In this document: positions 31,761 through 42,593 of the stretch, piece after piece
How positions within the stretch are numbered: position 1 is the first letter of the stretch
Layout: the number at the start of each line of letters is the position of its first letter
Assembly: GCF_040183065.1 (NCBI RefSeq)
Contig: NC_091120.1
Span: 70,892,708-70,956,707 of the forward strand
DNA length: 64,000 bases
Source of the DNA: Periplaneta americana
Lineage: Eukaryota > Arthropoda > Insecta > Blattodea > Blattidae
Direction: 5' to 3'
Translations under genes and position numbers: made by a program
Notes under the pieces: generated by a model
The model's input: the letters and a program-made list of their open reading frames with translations, nothing else
Databases searched by the model: none
What the model was told of the DNA's origin: nothing

Positions 31761-32095
31761 TGGCTTTTAAGGAACCCACAGGTTCATTGTCGCTATCACA
31801 TAAGCCCGCCATCGGTCCCTATCCTGTGCAAGATTAATCCAGTCTCTATCATTATATCCCACCTCCCTCAAATCCTTTAATACTCTTATTATTCTCCTAT
31901 TTACGTCTCGGCCTCCCTAAAGGTTTTTTCCCTCCGGCCTCCCAACTAACACTCTATATGCATTTCTGGATTCGCCCATACGTTCTACATGCCCTGTCCA
32001 TCTCAAAAGTCTGGATTTAATGTTCCTAATTATGTCAGGTAAGGAATACAGCGTGCAGTTCTGCGTTGTGTAACTATCTCCACGGGTAAGTTTCA
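31761..32095 (-). mobile_element. LINE 3' end (GTAA-tailed family)
   Basis: The minus strand encodes RRLLRWTGHVERMGESRNAY-like residues, then GRPEGK, ending AACCTGTGGGTTCCTTAAAA. It is 5' truncated near the segment corresponding to 45590 of the longer copy. Confidence 0.85.
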
Positions 32096-32655
32096 TCATC
32101 TATACCTACACAATAAACTTCTAGAAGATAGTGCTAAGTTTTTCGATTACTATCGGATGAAAGTTGATATATTTCAATATATTATAAATGTAATTCGTCC
32201 ATCAATCTCAAAATGGTCAAATTTCAAAGAATTTGTACCACTGAGAAACGTTTGTCAGTGATATTAAAGTAAGTAGTACATGAATAATAATTTGTTAAGC
32301 CTAAAAATTTTAGTTCACTTGTTTAATGAAAAAAAATACAACATCTAATTAATTTTTCGGCGTTCATGGCGAAATTTATGGAAGCAGTGACCACGTGTTG
32401 CTCTGTTAGGCCGAATGAGACCGGAAAATCCCATCTGAATTGGATCCAATCGTCATTTGGCCGTCTTCGGCCGCAAACAGCCGAATAGGGCGAGTGTAAT
32501 GGACGCGCTCCAATGCATTCTCTTGTTGTGGGATCATTCGGCCGTGTACGACCGTAAACGGCCGAGTTGTTATTTGGCCGAATTCGGTTCCAGTGGATGG
32601 CCAGCCTTAACCTTCATTCAGAAAGAAAACACACACATAAATAAAGTGAGTTACA

Positions 32656-32839
32656 CCACAGTCTAGTATATACAGTCACGAAGCTCAATACGTAGTAAAT
32701 ATGCATACATAGATAGTTGCTAACCACTAGGACCGCTAATATCGCCTCATTACAGACAATGCGAAATAGTGCCGGCACAGTCTATTGTTCCTAGTACCCT
32801 CACAACTCAAGCTTCTAGACTGTATATACTAGACTGTGG
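32656..32839 (-). mobile_element. CCACAGTCTAG-ended MITE
   Basis: Ends CCACAGTCTAGTATATACAG and CTGTATATACTAGACTGTGG. The core is the reverse complement of the copy at 4525 (GCCTCAT, CTATTGTTCCTAGTA). Confidence 0.88.
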
Positions 32840-32925
32840 TATAACCCTTCACTCTCTGTATCGATGTCTCCAGTCGACTGTGGTCGATAACGCACTCGTA
32901 TACAGAATAAAGTGCAGATAACAGC
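32840..32925 (-). repeat. Flank shared with 4441-4524
   Basis: The 85 bases beside this MITE (CTTCACTCTCTGTATCGATG, CAGTCGACTGTGGTCGATAACG) are the reverse complement of the bases beside the MITE at 4525. The two MITEs are therefore part of one longer duplicated unit. Confidence 0.8.
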
Positions 32926-32942
32926 AGGAGATGATGATAAAC

Positions 32943-32944
<2 letters not shown>

Positions 32945-32988
<44 letters not shown>

Positions 32989-32999
32989 TAATAATAATG
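32945..32999. repeat. (AAT)n at the LINE 3' end
   Basis: About 18 AAT units. On the minus strand this is the (ATT)n tail directly after the CR1/Jockey-like LINE 3' UTR. Confidence 0.92.
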
Positions 33000-35184
33000 T
33001 TTTATTTTCGCTGGCAGAGTTAAGGCCATAAGGCTTTCTCTTCCACTCAACCAGCCTTAATCAATACAATACATATTTAAATTACGAGTATTTACACTAC
33101 ACTTAAAAGTTCTCCAGCAATATTCTTCAGTTAAGTTAACGACTAGTAGACTACATATTTATTTAAATTTAGATAAACCTATAAGGTAAAGTAGTAACTT
33201 AATTTATGAGTTAATTTAATTCAATCAATTATAATTAATTTTAGATTTGAGATAGCTAGTAAATTTATGAAAATTAATTTAATATAAGCTTACTAGAACT
33301 ATGTTACAGGGAGAAAAAAAAATATATAAATCTAAAATAGATTTCTATAATGCGAATATTAATGTAATTGCCATTAGAGGTTTTGTAAATCTATTTAGAG
33401 AAATTAATGATAATAATAAGAATGGACAGATGTTAGTTTCATTATATAAGTAACAAATATTAATCAGCAATTAATCTGTTAAGTAAGAATTTATGTAATT
33501 TTGACCTAAATGAAGTTATTGTCCAACAACCCCTTACATCACTCGGAAGTGAGTTCCAATTTCTAGCAACTGAAACTGTATAAGATGAAGAATATAAAGA
33601 TGTCTTGTAGTAGGGTATAATGAGTAAATTGTTATCATGAGATCTTGTACTTAGCTGATGATATGCGGATAAATTTTGAAAACGAGAAGCCAAATAGATT
33701 GGGGTAGCGGTGGGCATAATTTGAAATAAGAGAAAAAGAGAATGCAGGGCTCGTCGATCGCTTAGCCTTAGCCAAGACAGAGTTTGGAAAGACGGGGAAA
33801 CATGATCATACTTACGAATATTGCAAATATAACGGACGCACGCATTATGGACACGTTGTAGCCTGCTGCTCAAATTTGCATTGAGGTTACTTAATATAAC
33901 ATTGCAGTAGTCAAAGTGTGGCATCACGAGTGTTTGTACAAGGATTAATTTTAATTTATCGGGAAGAAAGTGCTTCAGTCGCTTTAATGAGTGAATAATA
34001 GAAAATATTTTTTTTGGAAGTGTGATTCATTTGTTCACTCCATTCCAGGTGACAATCCATATAAATACCAAGGTTCTTCACAGTCGAGCTGTATGGAATA
34101 GTATTATTATTTACAATTATCGGCAGCAAATTTTGTTTGTCACACTTCGATTTTTGATGTTCTATTAAGATAGCCTGCGATTTACTTGCATTTAAATTAA
34201 GACCGTACGTTTTCGACCATATGGATATTGACTTCAAGTCATCATTAACTATAGTTATAGCGTCATTTATGTAGTTAGGTCGAGTATGCAGATAGATTTG
34301 TATGTCGTCAGCATAAATATGGTGTCGACAGGATGTTAGATTAAAAGAAATATCATTAATAAAAATAGAAAATAGTAAAGGTCCTAGGACAGAGCCTTGT
34401 GGTACGCCAGTCTTCGTGGTACGCCAAGTGGAATAACGATTATTAATAGACACGCACTGTTGGCGTTCACGAAGATAGGAGTCCATCCACGCTAAGGCAT
34501 TATCAGAAAAATGCAGTGCTCTTAATTTTGCAATTAGTAAATCAACATCTACAGTGTCGAAGACTTTGGAGTAGTCTAAAAGTGTTAGTATTGTGATCTG
34601 TCCTTTGTCTAAAGCTTCACGTGTATCCTCAGTCACTTTAAGCAGTGCAGTCGATGTTCTGTGTCCCGTTCTGAAGCCTGATTGATAAGGGTCAAGAATA
34701 TTGTGAGTATTGAGGTAATCTGTCAGTTGTTTGTGCACAATTCGTTCCAAACCTTTTAAGAGAACAGGAAGAATACTAATTGGTCTATAGTCATTAGGTG
34801 TTACAGGCAGTTTAATTTTAGGAAGGGGACGAACAATAGCCTTTTTCCATATGTCTGGGTAATGTGAAGTCATTATGGATGCATTGAATATATGGGTTAG
34901 TGTCGGAAGAATTATGTCCATAATTTTGTTCAGAAGTTCTATATTTATATTGTCTACTCCTTGTGATTTTGACTTGATGCGCTTTAGTGCTGATTTTACG
35001 TCAGAAAATGTTATGTAGGAAAAGAAGAACTTGTCTCGTGCTGGGGTGGGTGTAGAGATTAATTCATTAATAGTCTGTTGTTTCGTTGCGGCGTCAGGTG
35101 CGTGAGTACTGGTGGACGTAGGTATTGGTAAGTGCGGCCAAAGGACGAGCCATATCGGAAAGAGGTCTTTGCTATAGATTTGTT
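33000..35184 (-). pseudogene. CR1/Jockey-like LINE, 5' truncated, reverse transcriptase with one frameshift
   Basis: Reading minus, the open frame starts before 34921 (KSALKRIKSKSQGVDNINIE, no stop back to about 35090) and runs through RT motifs: DYRPISILPVLLKGLERI, YQSGFRTGHRTSTALL, LLDYSKVFDTVD (motif A), GVPQGSVLGPLLFSIFINDI (motif B), IYADDIQIY (catalytic motif C) and LNASKSQAILI. It ends with the C-terminal tail in 33927-33460 (NACVRYICNIRKYDHVSPSF, WNSLPSDVRG). The two frames are joined by a single-base gain in an 8-T run at 34008-34015; a 7-base run would restore continuity. The 3' UTR has the GGTTGAGTGGAAGAGAAAGC block and an (ATT)n tail. The endonuclease is absent. A hAT element was inserted at its 5' side. 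Confidence 0.9.
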
Positions 35185-37959
35185 CAGGGGCGTATTTTGC
35201 GGACTACCGGGGCTACCGGCGGTAGCCCAAGGAAATTACAAAAGAAAAAGTTTATAATATAACATAATGTAATAATTTTGTATTATTAGTTTTACCATAG
35301 TAATTAAAATTAAAGTAATTGTTAAATTTATATGCGCTCTCTACTTTCGAAAAGAAACAAGTTGTCAAGGCGACATCGCTGGAGAAACCGCTTGCTACGT
35401 GAGGTAGCCTGTGACCGTTTCGCTCACGCTGTCCTTCGCACAACTGCCCGTTCCCCCTCTCCCTTCTGTTTCCATCGTTCACTGTAGACCGGGCGAGTTG
35501 CCGCTCTCGTGATCGGTTTCTTCGCAGGCGCGAAGCAGCAATACGCTTAGTACGCTAGCAATTGAATGTGATTGTGTTCTTGCAGTGCATTATTTTAAAT
35601 CTGTGATTTGTTCGAGTGTCTAAGAGTTATATTAATTGTGAATTATTAAGTTTTTAATTTCCCAATTAAGTGATATTGTGAAAAATATGGCAGAACAAGT
35701 TTCTGGAGAGGTTTGTGTTGAAAATGACTGTGTAATAGAAGGTTTATTAAAAGTGCCTTTTAACCGTCGTACATAACAACGAGAAAGTTGAAATTGTGAA
35801 AATGGAAAGACCAACTCCTGAGTTAAATTTGTCCATGGACGCAAAGAAAAACAGCGAGAGTACACACGCCATTACACTTCAACATCATATGGTAAGTGGA
35901 ATTGGTTGTGTGGTACTTCTAAACTGTCTAAACTATTTTGCTGGCCATGTTTGTTATTTAGCCGCGAAACTAATGTGTGGTCAAAAGAGGGGTTTTCTAA
36001 TATGAACTCCCTTCGAACGGCAGTCCTAGAATACGACAAATCAAAAGCTCATATTTGTAGTAGCATGAACTTTGCAAACTTTGGGAAGACAAGAATTGAT
36101 TTACAGCTAGATAAGCGAAAAGCTCTACACATCAACCAACACAATGCTCTTGTGAAAAAAAAAAATCGGGAGATTTTACTGCATCTTATTAACGCAGTCT
36201 GCTTTCTAGGAAAACAAGAATTGGCTTTTCGGGGTCATAATGAGAGTGTGGAATCAGACAATATAGGAAATTATATTGAATATTTAAGTTCCTTATGTGA
36301 ATTTGACCATTTACTGGGCAATCATCTTGAGAGTTCAACACTATGTCGTGGTACTTCTCTCGCAATTCAGAATGACTTAATATTTGCTATAAGAGGGATT
36401 ATGATAAAGAACATAAAACCTTTTGTGGCCATTGTTGTTGATGAAACAAGTTACTGCTCTAATCAGAGTCAATTGTCCACTGTTTTAAGATACGTCGACA
36501 GTACTGCCAATGTTCAAGAACGGTTTATAGGATTCACAAATGCCAGTTCGGACAAAACTGCTGTTGCTTTGTTTCAGCATGTGGAAGGTGTTATAGCAGA
36601 ATTCAATGTCGGCAATAAGTTAATTGCACAGACATACGATGGTGCTTCAGTTATAGCGGGAAATATTAATAGCTTAAAAACAAAAGTTCAAGAAAAGTAT
36701 CCTCAAGCACTATTTGTCCATTGTTACAGCCATGTTCTCAATTTAGTTTTGCAACAAACTACTTCATCCATTCCAGAATGCCGCATTTTTTTCAAAACAC
36801 TGTCGGGTTTAGCTGCATTTTTCTCATCATCTCCTAAAAGATCAGAAAACTGAAGGAATTTATGAACAAGAAACTCCCAAAAGTAGCACCAACTAGATTG
36901 AATTTTACATCTCGGCTTGTAAATACAGTAAAGGAATACAGAGAAAAACGGACTGCTTTCTTTAAAAGTATCATTTTATAATGACTCTGAAGAAAACTGG
37001 GATGATGCTGTAAATGTGCAGGCTCAAAGATATTTGAATTTTTTCACACAGTTTCAGAATATATTTCTTCTTGAAGTCTATGCTAGAGTGTTCGCACATA
37101 CAGATGTGATCTACAATATTCTTCAGACAAAAAGTCTAGACATAGCATACTGCTTGCAAGAGGTATCAAAGTTAAAAAATACTATATCCGAGTTCAGACG
37201 TAGTGGGTTTCCGTCCATATGGAGTAACATGGAAAATGAAAATTCTTCAGCCAATACATTGGAACCACCATTAAAGCGAAGAAAAGGAGATGATGAATTG
37301 AAATACAGGCAGCTGTACTACAGCATACTAGATCGTATGCACATGGAAATTACTGACAGATTTTCTGATTATGGAAAGCTTCAGTTCACACATTTTCTAG
37401 ATTCTCAAAAATTTTCTGCTTATAGAGAAATCTTCCCGAATGAGGCAATAAACAAATTATTTCAGTCCTATAACAGTCACTTTGATGAAGTACGTTTGAA
37501 AAATGAATTAAGTGTAATATATTCAGCAGAAGTCTTTGATTTTTCGAACAAACCTATCCATGAAATATTATCTGCCATATATGAAAACCAGCTGAACCAA
37601 GTTATTCCTGAAGTCCTTAAATTGGCAACATTAATTGTGACAATACCAGCTACGTCAGCATCGGTAGAAAGAACATTTTCTGCGTTGAAGAGAATAAAAT
37701 CCTACTGTAGATCAACTCATACACAAGAACGTTTATCCGGCTTGGCACTAATATCCATTGAAAAGCCATTTCTACAGAAACTTTGCAAGTGGCCCAACTG
37801 TAATTTCAAGGACGAAGTCATCAACGTATTTTCGTCCCAATCAAGACGTCTGGAATTCACATAATATGTAAGGCATTTTATTATAGGGATTTTAAAATAT
37901 ATTTTGTGTAATAATAGGGTCAGTGGTAGCCCAAACCCTTTAACCAGTATACGCCACTG
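35185..37959 (+). mobile_element. hAT DNA transposon (2775 bp), structurally complete
   Basis: Termini CAGGGGCGTATTTTGCGG and CCAGTATACGCCACTG are short inverted repeats of hAT type. GATTTGTT at 35177-35184 and 37960-37967 is a perfect 8 bp target duplication. Subterminal GGTAGCCCAA occurs near both ends in direct orientation. It carries a frameshifted transposase. The perfect duplication suggests a moderately young insertion. Confidence 0.93.
35688..37864 (+). pseudogene. hAT (Tip100/ZMYM-like) transposase, frameshifted
   Basis: It starts at ATG 35688 (MAEQVSGEVCVENDC...). A frame change near 35775 is followed by PTPELNLSM, and another near 35890-35905 by the TTF-type zinc finger WLCGTSKLSKLFCWPCLLF. 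The 315-codon frame to 36853 carries VAIVVDETSYCSNQSQL (DDE first Asp region) and YDGASVIAGN...VHCYSHVLNLVL. Further shifts near 36850 and 36980 lead to the 282-codon frame 37016-37864, ending in the hAT dimerisation motif TSASVERTFSALKRIKS. At least four frameshifts are needed to read it, so it should be inactive although the ends look intact. Confidence 0.87.
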
Positions 37960-38025
37960 GATTTGTTATCATTTTGTGGTTAAATTATAGACCTATCAAC
38001 TTTTATGCATAATGCTCGAGTCATT

Positions 38026-38026
38026 C

Positions 38027-38069
<43 letters not shown>

Positions 38070-38085
38070 TAGTAGTAGTAGTTGT
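38026..38085. repeat. (CAG)n/(TAG)n
   Basis: About 10 CAG units followed by about 9 TAG units, adjoining a LINE 3' UTR fragment. Confidence 0.93.
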
Positions 38086-38150
38086 AGTTTTAATTTTTGC
38101 CTGACAGAGTTAAGGTCATAAGATCTTCTCTTCCACTCAACCAGGTTTGA
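38086..38150 (-). mobile_element. CR1/Jockey-like LINE 3' UTR fragment
   Basis: CTGACAGAGTTAAGGTCATA and CTTCTCTTCCACTCAACCAG match the minus-oriented 3' UTR at 33012-33060. Confidence 0.7.
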
Positions 38151-38184
38151 ATAATAGGCTACACATGATATACATAATTATGTA

Positions 38185-38187
<3 letters not shown>

Positions 38188-38216
<29 letters not shown>
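38188..38216. repeat. (TTA)n before the LINE
   Basis: About 9 units end exactly where the LINE fragment begins. Confidence 0.9.
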
Positions 38217-38220
<4 letters not shown>

Positions 38221-38488
38221 ACTAGGAACATTAAATCCAGACGTTTGAGATGGGCAGGGCATGTAGTACGTATGGGTGAATCCAGAAATGCATGTAGAAT
38301 GTTAGTTGGGAGGCCGGAGGGAAAAAGAACTTTAGGGAGGCCGAGACGTAGATGGGAAGATAATATTAAAATGGATTGAGGGAGGTGGGATATGATGACA
38401 GAGAATGGATTAATCTTGCTCAGGATAGGGACCAATGGCGGGCTTACGTGAGGGCGGCAATGAACCTCTGGGTTCCTTAAAAGCAAGC

Positions 38489-38523
<35 letters not shown>
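38217..38523 (+). mobile_element. LINE 3' end (GTAA-tailed family)
   Basis: Encodes NIKSRRLRWAGHVVRMGESR then GRPEGKR and GRPRRRWEDNIKMD, with a stop (GGATTGAGG) in place of the usual codon. Ends TTCCTTAAAAG plus a (GTAA)n tail. (TTA)n lies on both sides. Confidence 0.9.

Positions 38524-38566
<43 letters not shown>
38524..38566. repeat. (TTA)n between LINE and SINE
   Basis: About 14 units. Confidence 0.93.
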
Positions 38567-38818
38567 GGCTACGGCGTAGCTCACTCGGCTAAGGGGCTTG
38601 CCTGCCGATCTGGAGTTGCGCTCGGGCACGGGTTCGATTCCCGCGTTTGCTGTTTACCTGAATGGATTTTTTCGAGATTTTCCTCAAACGTAAGGCGAAT
38701 GTTAGGCAATCTATGATGAATCCCCGACCTCATCTCGCCACATACTATCTCGCTATCACGAATCCCATCGACGCTAAATATCCTAGTAATTGATACAGCG
38801 ACGTTAAATAACCAACTA
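38567..38818 (+). mobile_element. SINE family B
   Basis: Full-length: GGCTACGGCGTAGCTCACTCGG head, B box GGTTCGATTCCCGC, 3' domain GACGCTAAATATCC and GACGTTAAATAACCAAC. (TTA)n on both sides. Confidence 0.9.

Positions 38819-38882
<64 letters not shown>
38819..38882. repeat. (TTA)n after the SINE
   Basis: About 21 units. Confidence 0.95.
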
Positions 38883-39083
38883 GTTCCAGGGCGTGAGATA
38901 AGATTAGCTGTTCATAGACTTGACATGACATCATATTGGATGCGTGCCACAGCATCCTGTTTGTGCTGAAGTTGACTTTCTATTCATGATTCAAAACTTG
39001 AACTCATAGACAATTTACAATACAGTATAGTGATAAAGACTGATATTACGATTATGTTTCCTACAACTTAAATTATTTCTTCA

Positions 39084-39190
39084 TTTATTTAATTCATTTA
39101 CTTTCACTGGCAGAGTCAAAATCAGAATGCTTTCTCTTCCACTCAACCAGTATAAAAATGTACATCAAATATAAATAACAGCAACATATA
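39084..39190 (-). mobile_element. CR1/Jockey-like LINE 3' UTR fragment
   Basis: CACTGGCAGAGTCAAAATCAG and TGCTTTCTCTTCCACTCAAC match the 33012 copy in the same orientation. Confidence 0.7.
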
Positions 39191-39193
<3 letters not shown>

Positions 39194-39251
<58 letters not shown>

Positions 39252-39252
39252 C

Positions 39253-39316
<64 letters not shown>
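39194..39316. repeat. (AAT)n microsatellite
   Basis: About 40 units with two small interruptions. It gives a long low-complexity poly-Ile/poly-Tyr frame on the minus strand that is not a gene. Confidence 0.97.
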
Positions 39317-39329
39317 GCAAATGTAGATG

Positions 39330-40090
39330 TGTTTAAGTTACATGCAATTCGAAGAGTTAAGCAATTATAGTCTAATGTAGTGCTGAATAAGACAATTTGT
39401 TTAATTTTATTAATAAGAGAAATTCTGGCTCTTCTTTGCCAATATATCTCTATAGATTTAATTTCTTTTTCCTCTGTTTTATTTATCTGCTGTACATACG
39501 TCATCACTCTCTTAAATTATGTTATTTAACCCTTTGTTGCCGGACATACAGTAAGAAAAAATTGAAATAAATCCGTTTTCTTTGCTGAATGTTGTTAGAA
39601 TATGAATTCTGATCATACAGTAATTTTTTCAGAAATTTTTTATTATTATTATTATTTTTTTATTTAAAAAAAGTCGTATTTCTATGTACAGTACTGTCAG
39701 TATCCTAGATGGATTTTATTTATCAGGTTGCACGTAATTTCTGGCGGTTTATTATTCTTCCAGGTCTTCCAGTATGCAAAATAAATCACCGTACTTCTAA
39801 GTACCGTCAGGCAACTAACGGTTAATATAATAAATGTATTTTTGTTTAATTTTTGATGTCCTGCTGCAATAAATTTGAGTTTATGGTTTCTGTTACTCTT
39901 TTAACTTTTACCATTTTTTCTGTTGTATCTCCTTCATATCTTATATTGTATCACTCCTATGTTCCTCACATGATCTAATAATTCAATTATTTTCCATTTT
40001 TAATGATTCTCTTTTCCCTCCACCATACAAATATTATGTGTCTTTATATTAATTTTAAACCTCATTTCTCGTATTTTACTTAAATATATA
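39330..40090 (-). pseudogene. LINE C-terminal relic, copy A, carrying a MITE
   Basis: The minus strand has VMTYVQQINKTEEKEIKSIE then YWQRRARISLINKI, the pattern of insect endonuclease-RT LINE C-termini (MTYG.ETW..., ...YWRRSARISR..KI). Sequence on both sides of the MITE at 39530 matches copy B at 40650-41480. Stops throughout. Confidence 0.75.
39530..39821. mobile_element. piggyBac-like MITE (292 bp) with TTAA duplication
   Basis: TTAA (39526-39529) is followed by CCCTTTGTTGCCGGACATAC, and the right end GTACCGTCAGGCAACTAACGG is followed by TTAA (39822-39825). CCC termini and TTAA duplication are piggyBac hallmarks. The paralogous LINE copy B lacks this insert near 41040. Confidence 0.88.
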
Positions 40091-40192
40091 AAGTGCAATA
40101 ATTATCAACGAGTATAATAAAACGAATGTGTAAGCATTTTTACATGCCCAGTTTGTAGGATGCATACCCGCTGGGACAACGTAGGTCCCTAA

Positions 40193-40195
<3 letters not shown>

Positions 40196-40223
<28 letters not shown>

Positions 40224-40275
40224 CATTATTATAATAATTATTATTATCATCATTATCATTATTATTATTATTATT
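40196..40275. repeat. (TTA)n, imperfect
   Basis: TTA units with TCA interruptions. Confidence 0.9.
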
Positions 40276-40649
40276 AATTACTTTATTACTACTACTATTA
40301 AAAAGTACCTCCTATTAAATTCCGGCCCGCATTTCATTTCTCGTAGATTGGCAGGTCTGATGTTACGCGTATTCTGCGATTGTGCAGAATGACGTAAGAC
40401 GTTTAGTTCAGTATTTTGCCGACAGGGCTCAACGCTTGGTTGCACTATAATGTATCCCTGCCTTTGCTGATGTTGAAGCCGATACGCAGCTTAGAAATGT
40501 TTATTTCTGCGCCTTTGGTAGGATGCAGAAACCCAGAATGTTCGTATCAGAAAGGTGGACTATTTTATACAGTTTATATACATATATATGTATATACATA
40601 TATTAACTCTAATTTAAAACGTATATGTAATAACTTATGGAGGTAAAAG

Positions 40650-41480
40650 AAAGCAATATCGCAGCATCCATAACCTTCCATCCGCTCACTTCTTGTTTTT
40701 CAAGGATGGTTCCTGCATAGCTCCTTTTATGTCTCCCTTTCATGTATTGTTGGACCTTACACGTCTCTCTTTTTGCTGAGTTCTGCAGTTCATTACCGTT
40801 TCGACAATCTCTCTCGTTCCAACCCTTGTAAATAAATGCCCATGTCAGATTAACTGCTTATCTCGTGCTTCATCAGTTAATGGTCTATTGACCTTCATGA
40901 TCTTCCTAATTTCATTATTTTCAATTTTATTAACAAGTGAAATTGTGGCTCGTCTTTGCCAATAATATATCTCTACAGATATAATTTTTCCCTCTGTCTT
41001 ATTGATCTGCCGTACATACGTCATCACACTCTTAAAATGATGTTTTATAATAAATGTATTTTTGTTTAATTTCTGATGTCCTGCTACAATAAAATTGAGT
41101 CTATGGTTTCTATTACTCTTTTGACTTTTACCATTTTTTCTGTTGTATCTCCTTCATATCTTATACTTTATTACTCCTAACATATATTCCTCATATGATC
41201 TAATAATTTAATTATTTTCCATTTTTAATGGTTCTGTTTTCTTTCAACACACAAATATTATGTGTTTTATATTGATTTTAAACCTCATTTCTCGTATTTT
41301 TCTTTTAATTTACGACGCATGCACTATCCAAAATCATCTTTATCTTGGGTATTCACTATTTGGTCGTCAGTAAAATTGATAACGTTATGTTATCTATTAA
41401 TTGTATTCCTATTCTTTGATATTTTTCCTTTATTATTTCGGCAATTCATTGACAGAAATTTTAAATATTTCCAATTTCAA
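40650..41480 (-). pseudogene. LINE C-terminal relic, copy B
   Basis: The minus strand reads VMTYVRQINKTEGKIISVEI, YYWQRRATISLVNKIENNEI then RKIM..., further on HGHL, and near 40720 GDIKGAMQEPSLKNKK, the usual end of this LINE type (D.IK.AM.ER.L). Paralogous to copy A and without the MITE. Multiple stops. Confidence 0.75.
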
Positions 41481-42593
41481 TTTTAAACGAAGAATTTTTA
41501 TACGTCCCTACATTCATTGTATGGATTTTTTAAATCAAATTAATGTTTATTTATTAACAAGGATACTGTCAGTTTATTCTACATAATACAAACAATTCAC
41601 GACGAAAAGAATCAATTTTGATTTGAAATAACGAATTAGTGTGTAACATGGTTTTCAATTAAAAAAGTGACAATCAATTTATATTAAAATTATTTCACAT
41701 ACCTCATTCCCGATTTAATTGAATCCATATATAATGTTTGTGAAATCCATCCAGAAGGTTGGGAAAGAGCGATTTACATAGGTAGAAGGGTTATCCAAAC
41801 CACTTTTTCGTTATTGAGAGGTCTGAAAATATGTATTTTTCGCGAAAATTCAGAAGGGAATTTTTGTAGTATTAGCCTACATAATGTCTGTTTGTAATTT
41901 CTGTGATGAGAATGTAAAAATATTATTATGTATCAGATTTATAACGTCTATGACATTTTCCTGTACTTATTACATTATAATAAAATTACCTTTTACAGCT
42001 GAAGGCGGAGTAAAATTGACAGGACTCATAAAATGTAATGATGTACAATCCAGTAAAATGTTAAGTGTTACAAAAAATTATCATAATTTAATTTACTGCT
42101 CTTATCTATTTTTATTATCTTCCCAATCTCTCGTCTTCCACTCTTCTTTCCCTTATTGTAGTTTCTGTATAACTGCTTGGATACATGGTTGGCTTCCCTT
42201 TTCTCCTTTCCAATGGAGTCCAATCCAGTAATTTTTCGTTGGCCATTTTTTGAACATTACTATATCCTTGTAATTTCTTGCATTTCACAAAAAGACAAAA
42301 TAGTGCTTGATACATTCTTCTATATAATAATTAAGAACCTCATTTCATTTAGCCTAACATTATACCTATATATTGTAATCCTTTTCAGGATCGTCCACGG
42401 GTGGCGGAAGGAGGACATCACCGGATATTTGTTTATGTATGTAGGAGGCTCCCGAAGACTATTGTCCATCCAACTCAAGAGTGAAATCTGATGTAAAAAA
42501 ATGTACCTGGTGTGATGTCTTATGATTGGCTGTCTTCCACAGTATATCACGGAGCGGCATAAAGAATAAAGTATATAACCATATTTTATATTT
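41481..42593. other. No recognisable gene
   Basis: Frames of 66-115 codons at 41884-42550 on both strands overlap one another and show no domain. Confidence 0.4.

Larger units (their letters stand above)
31271..32606. mobile_element. PIF/Harbinger-like non-autonomous element with nested inserts
   Basis: Left end GCCTAGCCGTCCACTGGCACCG pairs with the right end, whose reverse complement is GGCTGGCCATCCACTGGAACCG. The trinucleotide TTA lies on both outer sides (31268-31270, 32607-32609), matching the 3 bp TWA duplication of PIF/Harbinger elements. Both subterminal regions carry repeated CGGCCGT.TACGACCG motifs. A (CATA)n tract, a SINE B and a LINE fragment occupy the middle. No transposase. Confidence 0.75.

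Noticed and set aside
39094-39507. 137-codon minus frame with long Ile and Tyr runs
   Set aside because: Mostly translated (AAT)n; only its first 45 or so residues belong to a LINE relic.
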